Source: Candidatus Bathyarchaeota archaeon
GTDB lineage: Archaea; Thermoproteota; Bathyarchaeia; TCS64
Direction: 5' to 3'
Assembly: GCA_937877765.1 (NCBI GenBank)
Contig: CALGBN010000368.1
Span: 1-5,138 of the forward strand
DNA length: 5,138 bases
Shown here one piece after another: positions 4,526 through 5,138 of this stretch. Within the stretch, counting starts at the first letter, position 1, and each line of letters starts with the position of its first letter. The notes below the pieces were generated by a model. It ran no database searches. It saw nothing but the letters and a program-made list of their open reading frames with translations, and was not told the origin of the DNA. A program made the translations under genes and the position numbers.

Positions 4526-4999
4526 GTGCATATTTCTCAGGTCAAACCAGAGTTCAGATCAATAGGAGTAACTGCCCATAGGATAAACGAGAAACTTCTG
4601 ATTGTGGGCGTGGTTTATCGGGGAAAAGACATCATCGATGGCGTGGTTTCTCGGGTTACTAGTGTTGGGCTTGGCGATGGGATCGCGGATATGCTTTGCG
4701 AGTCCAAGCATCATGGTCAAGTTAGGATTATCATACTGGATGAAGCCATGCTCCCAGAGCCTGTTTCCGTGGAGAATCTTTGGGAGGAAACAGAGAAACC
4801 AGTTTTATTGTTCTCGAAGAGCATGGAAGTTGATCCAAAGTATCTTTTTGAGTACAAGGAACGGGTGGTTCGAGCTGCTGGAATAGATGAGGACTCAGCG
4901 AGACGTGTACTTGATAGAATATACTGTGAATCAGGCATTGAAGCCATTAGAATGTCGGATATTATTCTAAGGAATATAGTTAGGCTGCACAACGTTTAA
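4526..4999 (+). CDS. DUF99 family protein (endonuclease V-like fold), short and divergent
   Basis: DUF99 proteins are archaeal, distantly related to endonuclease V (RNase H-like fold), and lack an established role. Here 157 residues are seen, shorter than the roughly 180-200 I expect. Family features are LLIVGVVYRGKDIIDGVVS (24-42), SKHHGQVRIIILDEAML (60-76), where most members have a HYGQ-(hydrophobic)-LDG motif, EETEKPVLLFSK (87-98) and the C-terminal SGIEAIRMSDIILRNIVRL (136-154), resembling the PEALR-hAHLIA segment. The N-terminal GIDDxPF motif seems replaced by IGVTAHRINEK (13-23), and the later hhDI by VENL, so possible catalytic acids are missing. The GTG at 4526 is chosen because a TAG at 4505-4507 closes the frame upstream and no ATG lies between. 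The next gene begins 42 nt on. The identification is good but from motif memory only. Confidence 0.8.
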   Translation: MHISQVKPEFRSIGVTAHRINEKLLIVGVVYRGKDIIDGVVSRVTSVGLGDGIADMLCESKHHGQVRIIILDEAMLPEPVSVENLWEETEKPVLLFSKSMEVDPKYLFEYKERVVRAAGIDEDSARRVLDRIYCESGIEAIRMSDIILRNIVRLHNV

Positions 5000-5029
5000 T
5001 AGTAGTTTATTCGCGATAACTTGCGGATT

Positions 5030-5035
5030 GGTGGT
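5030..5035 (+). promoter_or_regulatory. Shine-Dalgarno site for the TFS-like gene
   Basis: GGTGGT ends 6 nt before the GTG at 5042. It supports that GTG over the in-frame TTG at 5021, which would place the motif inside the coding sequence. The TATA-like TTTAATA at 4996-5002 overlaps the DUF99 stop and might be a promoter, but support for it is weak. Confidence 0.6.
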
Positions 5036-5041
5036 TTCAAG

Positions 5042-5138
5042 GTGAAATTTTGTCCAGAGTGTGGGGCTTTCTGTCAAGCAGACACAAGCAAAAAGTGCTA
5101 TGTTTGCCCCAAGTGCGGGTGGGAGGAGCCTCTGGAAG
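5042..5138 (+). CDS. TFS / RpoM-like transcription factor, N-terminal zinc ribbon (3'-truncated)
   Basis: Only the first 32 codons are present before the window ends. They read MKFCPECGAFCQADTSKKCY followed by VCPKCGWEEPLE. C4/C7 and C22/C25 form a CxxC...CxxC zinc ribbon of the Rpb9/TFIIS N-terminal type, with the FCPxCG opening and a CxKCG(Y/W)E close that are characteristic of archaeal TFS. TFS binds RNA polymerase and stimulates RNA cleavage in backtracked complexes through a second, C-terminal zinc ribbon with a DE motif. That part is beyond the window, so the cleavage function cannot be verified. The extra cysteines C11 and C19 between the two CxxC pairs are a small oddity. The start is GTG with a good SD. 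Position after rpoL and DUF99 supports a transcription factor. Another Zn-ribbon protein is possible. Confidence 0.75.
   Translation, partial: MKFCPECGAFCQADTSKKCYVCPKCGWEEPLE

Noticed and set aside
4396..4581. 61-codon + strand frame over the rpoL-DUF99 junction
   Set aside because: It lies out of frame across the end of rpoL and the start of DUF99. Both have clear family motifs, and this frame has none.
4602..4886. 94-codon + strand frame with hydrophobic N-terminus inside DUF99
   Set aside because: It is an alternative frame of the DUF99 gene. The membrane-like look comes from T/G-rich codons read out of frame.
72..5138. CRISPR array, transposon or defence island
   Set aside because: There are no spaced direct repeats, no transposase and no terminal inverted repeats. 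The only transposon-derived sequence is the synthetic Tn5 mosaic end at 53-71.

Overview
This is an archaeal fragment, almost certainly from a metagenomic or single-cell assembly. All eight recognisable complete or near-complete proteins, plus the partial gene at the right edge, are information-processing proteins of archaeal/eukaryotic type: SRP54, ribosomal protein L21e, RNA polymerase subunit Rpo4 (RpoF), the DUF655 RNA-binding protein, ribosomal protein L10e (uL16), the diphthamide enzyme Dph2, the exosome subunit Csl4, RNA polymerase subunit Rpo11 (RpoL), a DUF99 protein and the zinc ribbon of a TFS/RpoM-like factor. All are on the + strand. Several genes are preceded by Shine-Dalgarno motifs, and TTG and GTG starts are common. 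The phylum cannot be fixed from the sequence alone. A TACK-type lineage such as Bathyarchaeia is a guess, not a result.

Layout: positions 1-71 are not biological. They are an Illumina Nextera P7 adapter with an i7 index, ending in the Tn5 mosaic end. Biological sequence begins at 72, inside srp54. 72-1853 is one tight cluster (srp54 C-terminal part, rpl21e, rpoF, DUF655), with gaps of 10, 2 and 33 nt. A 99-nt spacer with a promoter-like element precedes rpl10e (1953-2447). A short T-rich spacer leads to dph2 (2505-3506). A 127-nt spacer holds a 10-bp palindrome and a possible 16-codon upstream ORF, and leads to csl4 (3634-4209), which overlaps rpoL (4206-4490) by 4 nt. DUF99 (4526-4999) and the start of a TFS-like gene (5042 onward) finish the window. 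No gene-free stretch exceeds 130 bases.

How the genes relate: the products serve ribosome structure (L21e, L10e), co-translational targeting (SRP54), transcription (Rpo4 of the stalk, Rpo11 of the assembly platform, the TFS-like protein), RNA decay (Csl4 cap of the exosome) and EF-2 modification (Dph2). Csl4 next to Rpo11 and a TFS-like gene is a known archaeal type of linkage between transcription and RNA processing.

I found no new defence, mobile or biosynthetic system. The points most worth checking are: retained adapter; an abrupt composition change inside srp54 near position 300 (about 62% to about 49% GC by hand count), which may mark a chimeric joint; a short DUF99 protein that seems to lack the family's N-terminal acidic motif; an SD-masking hairpin before DUF655; and the palindrome plus TAATG-coupled mini-ORF before csl4.
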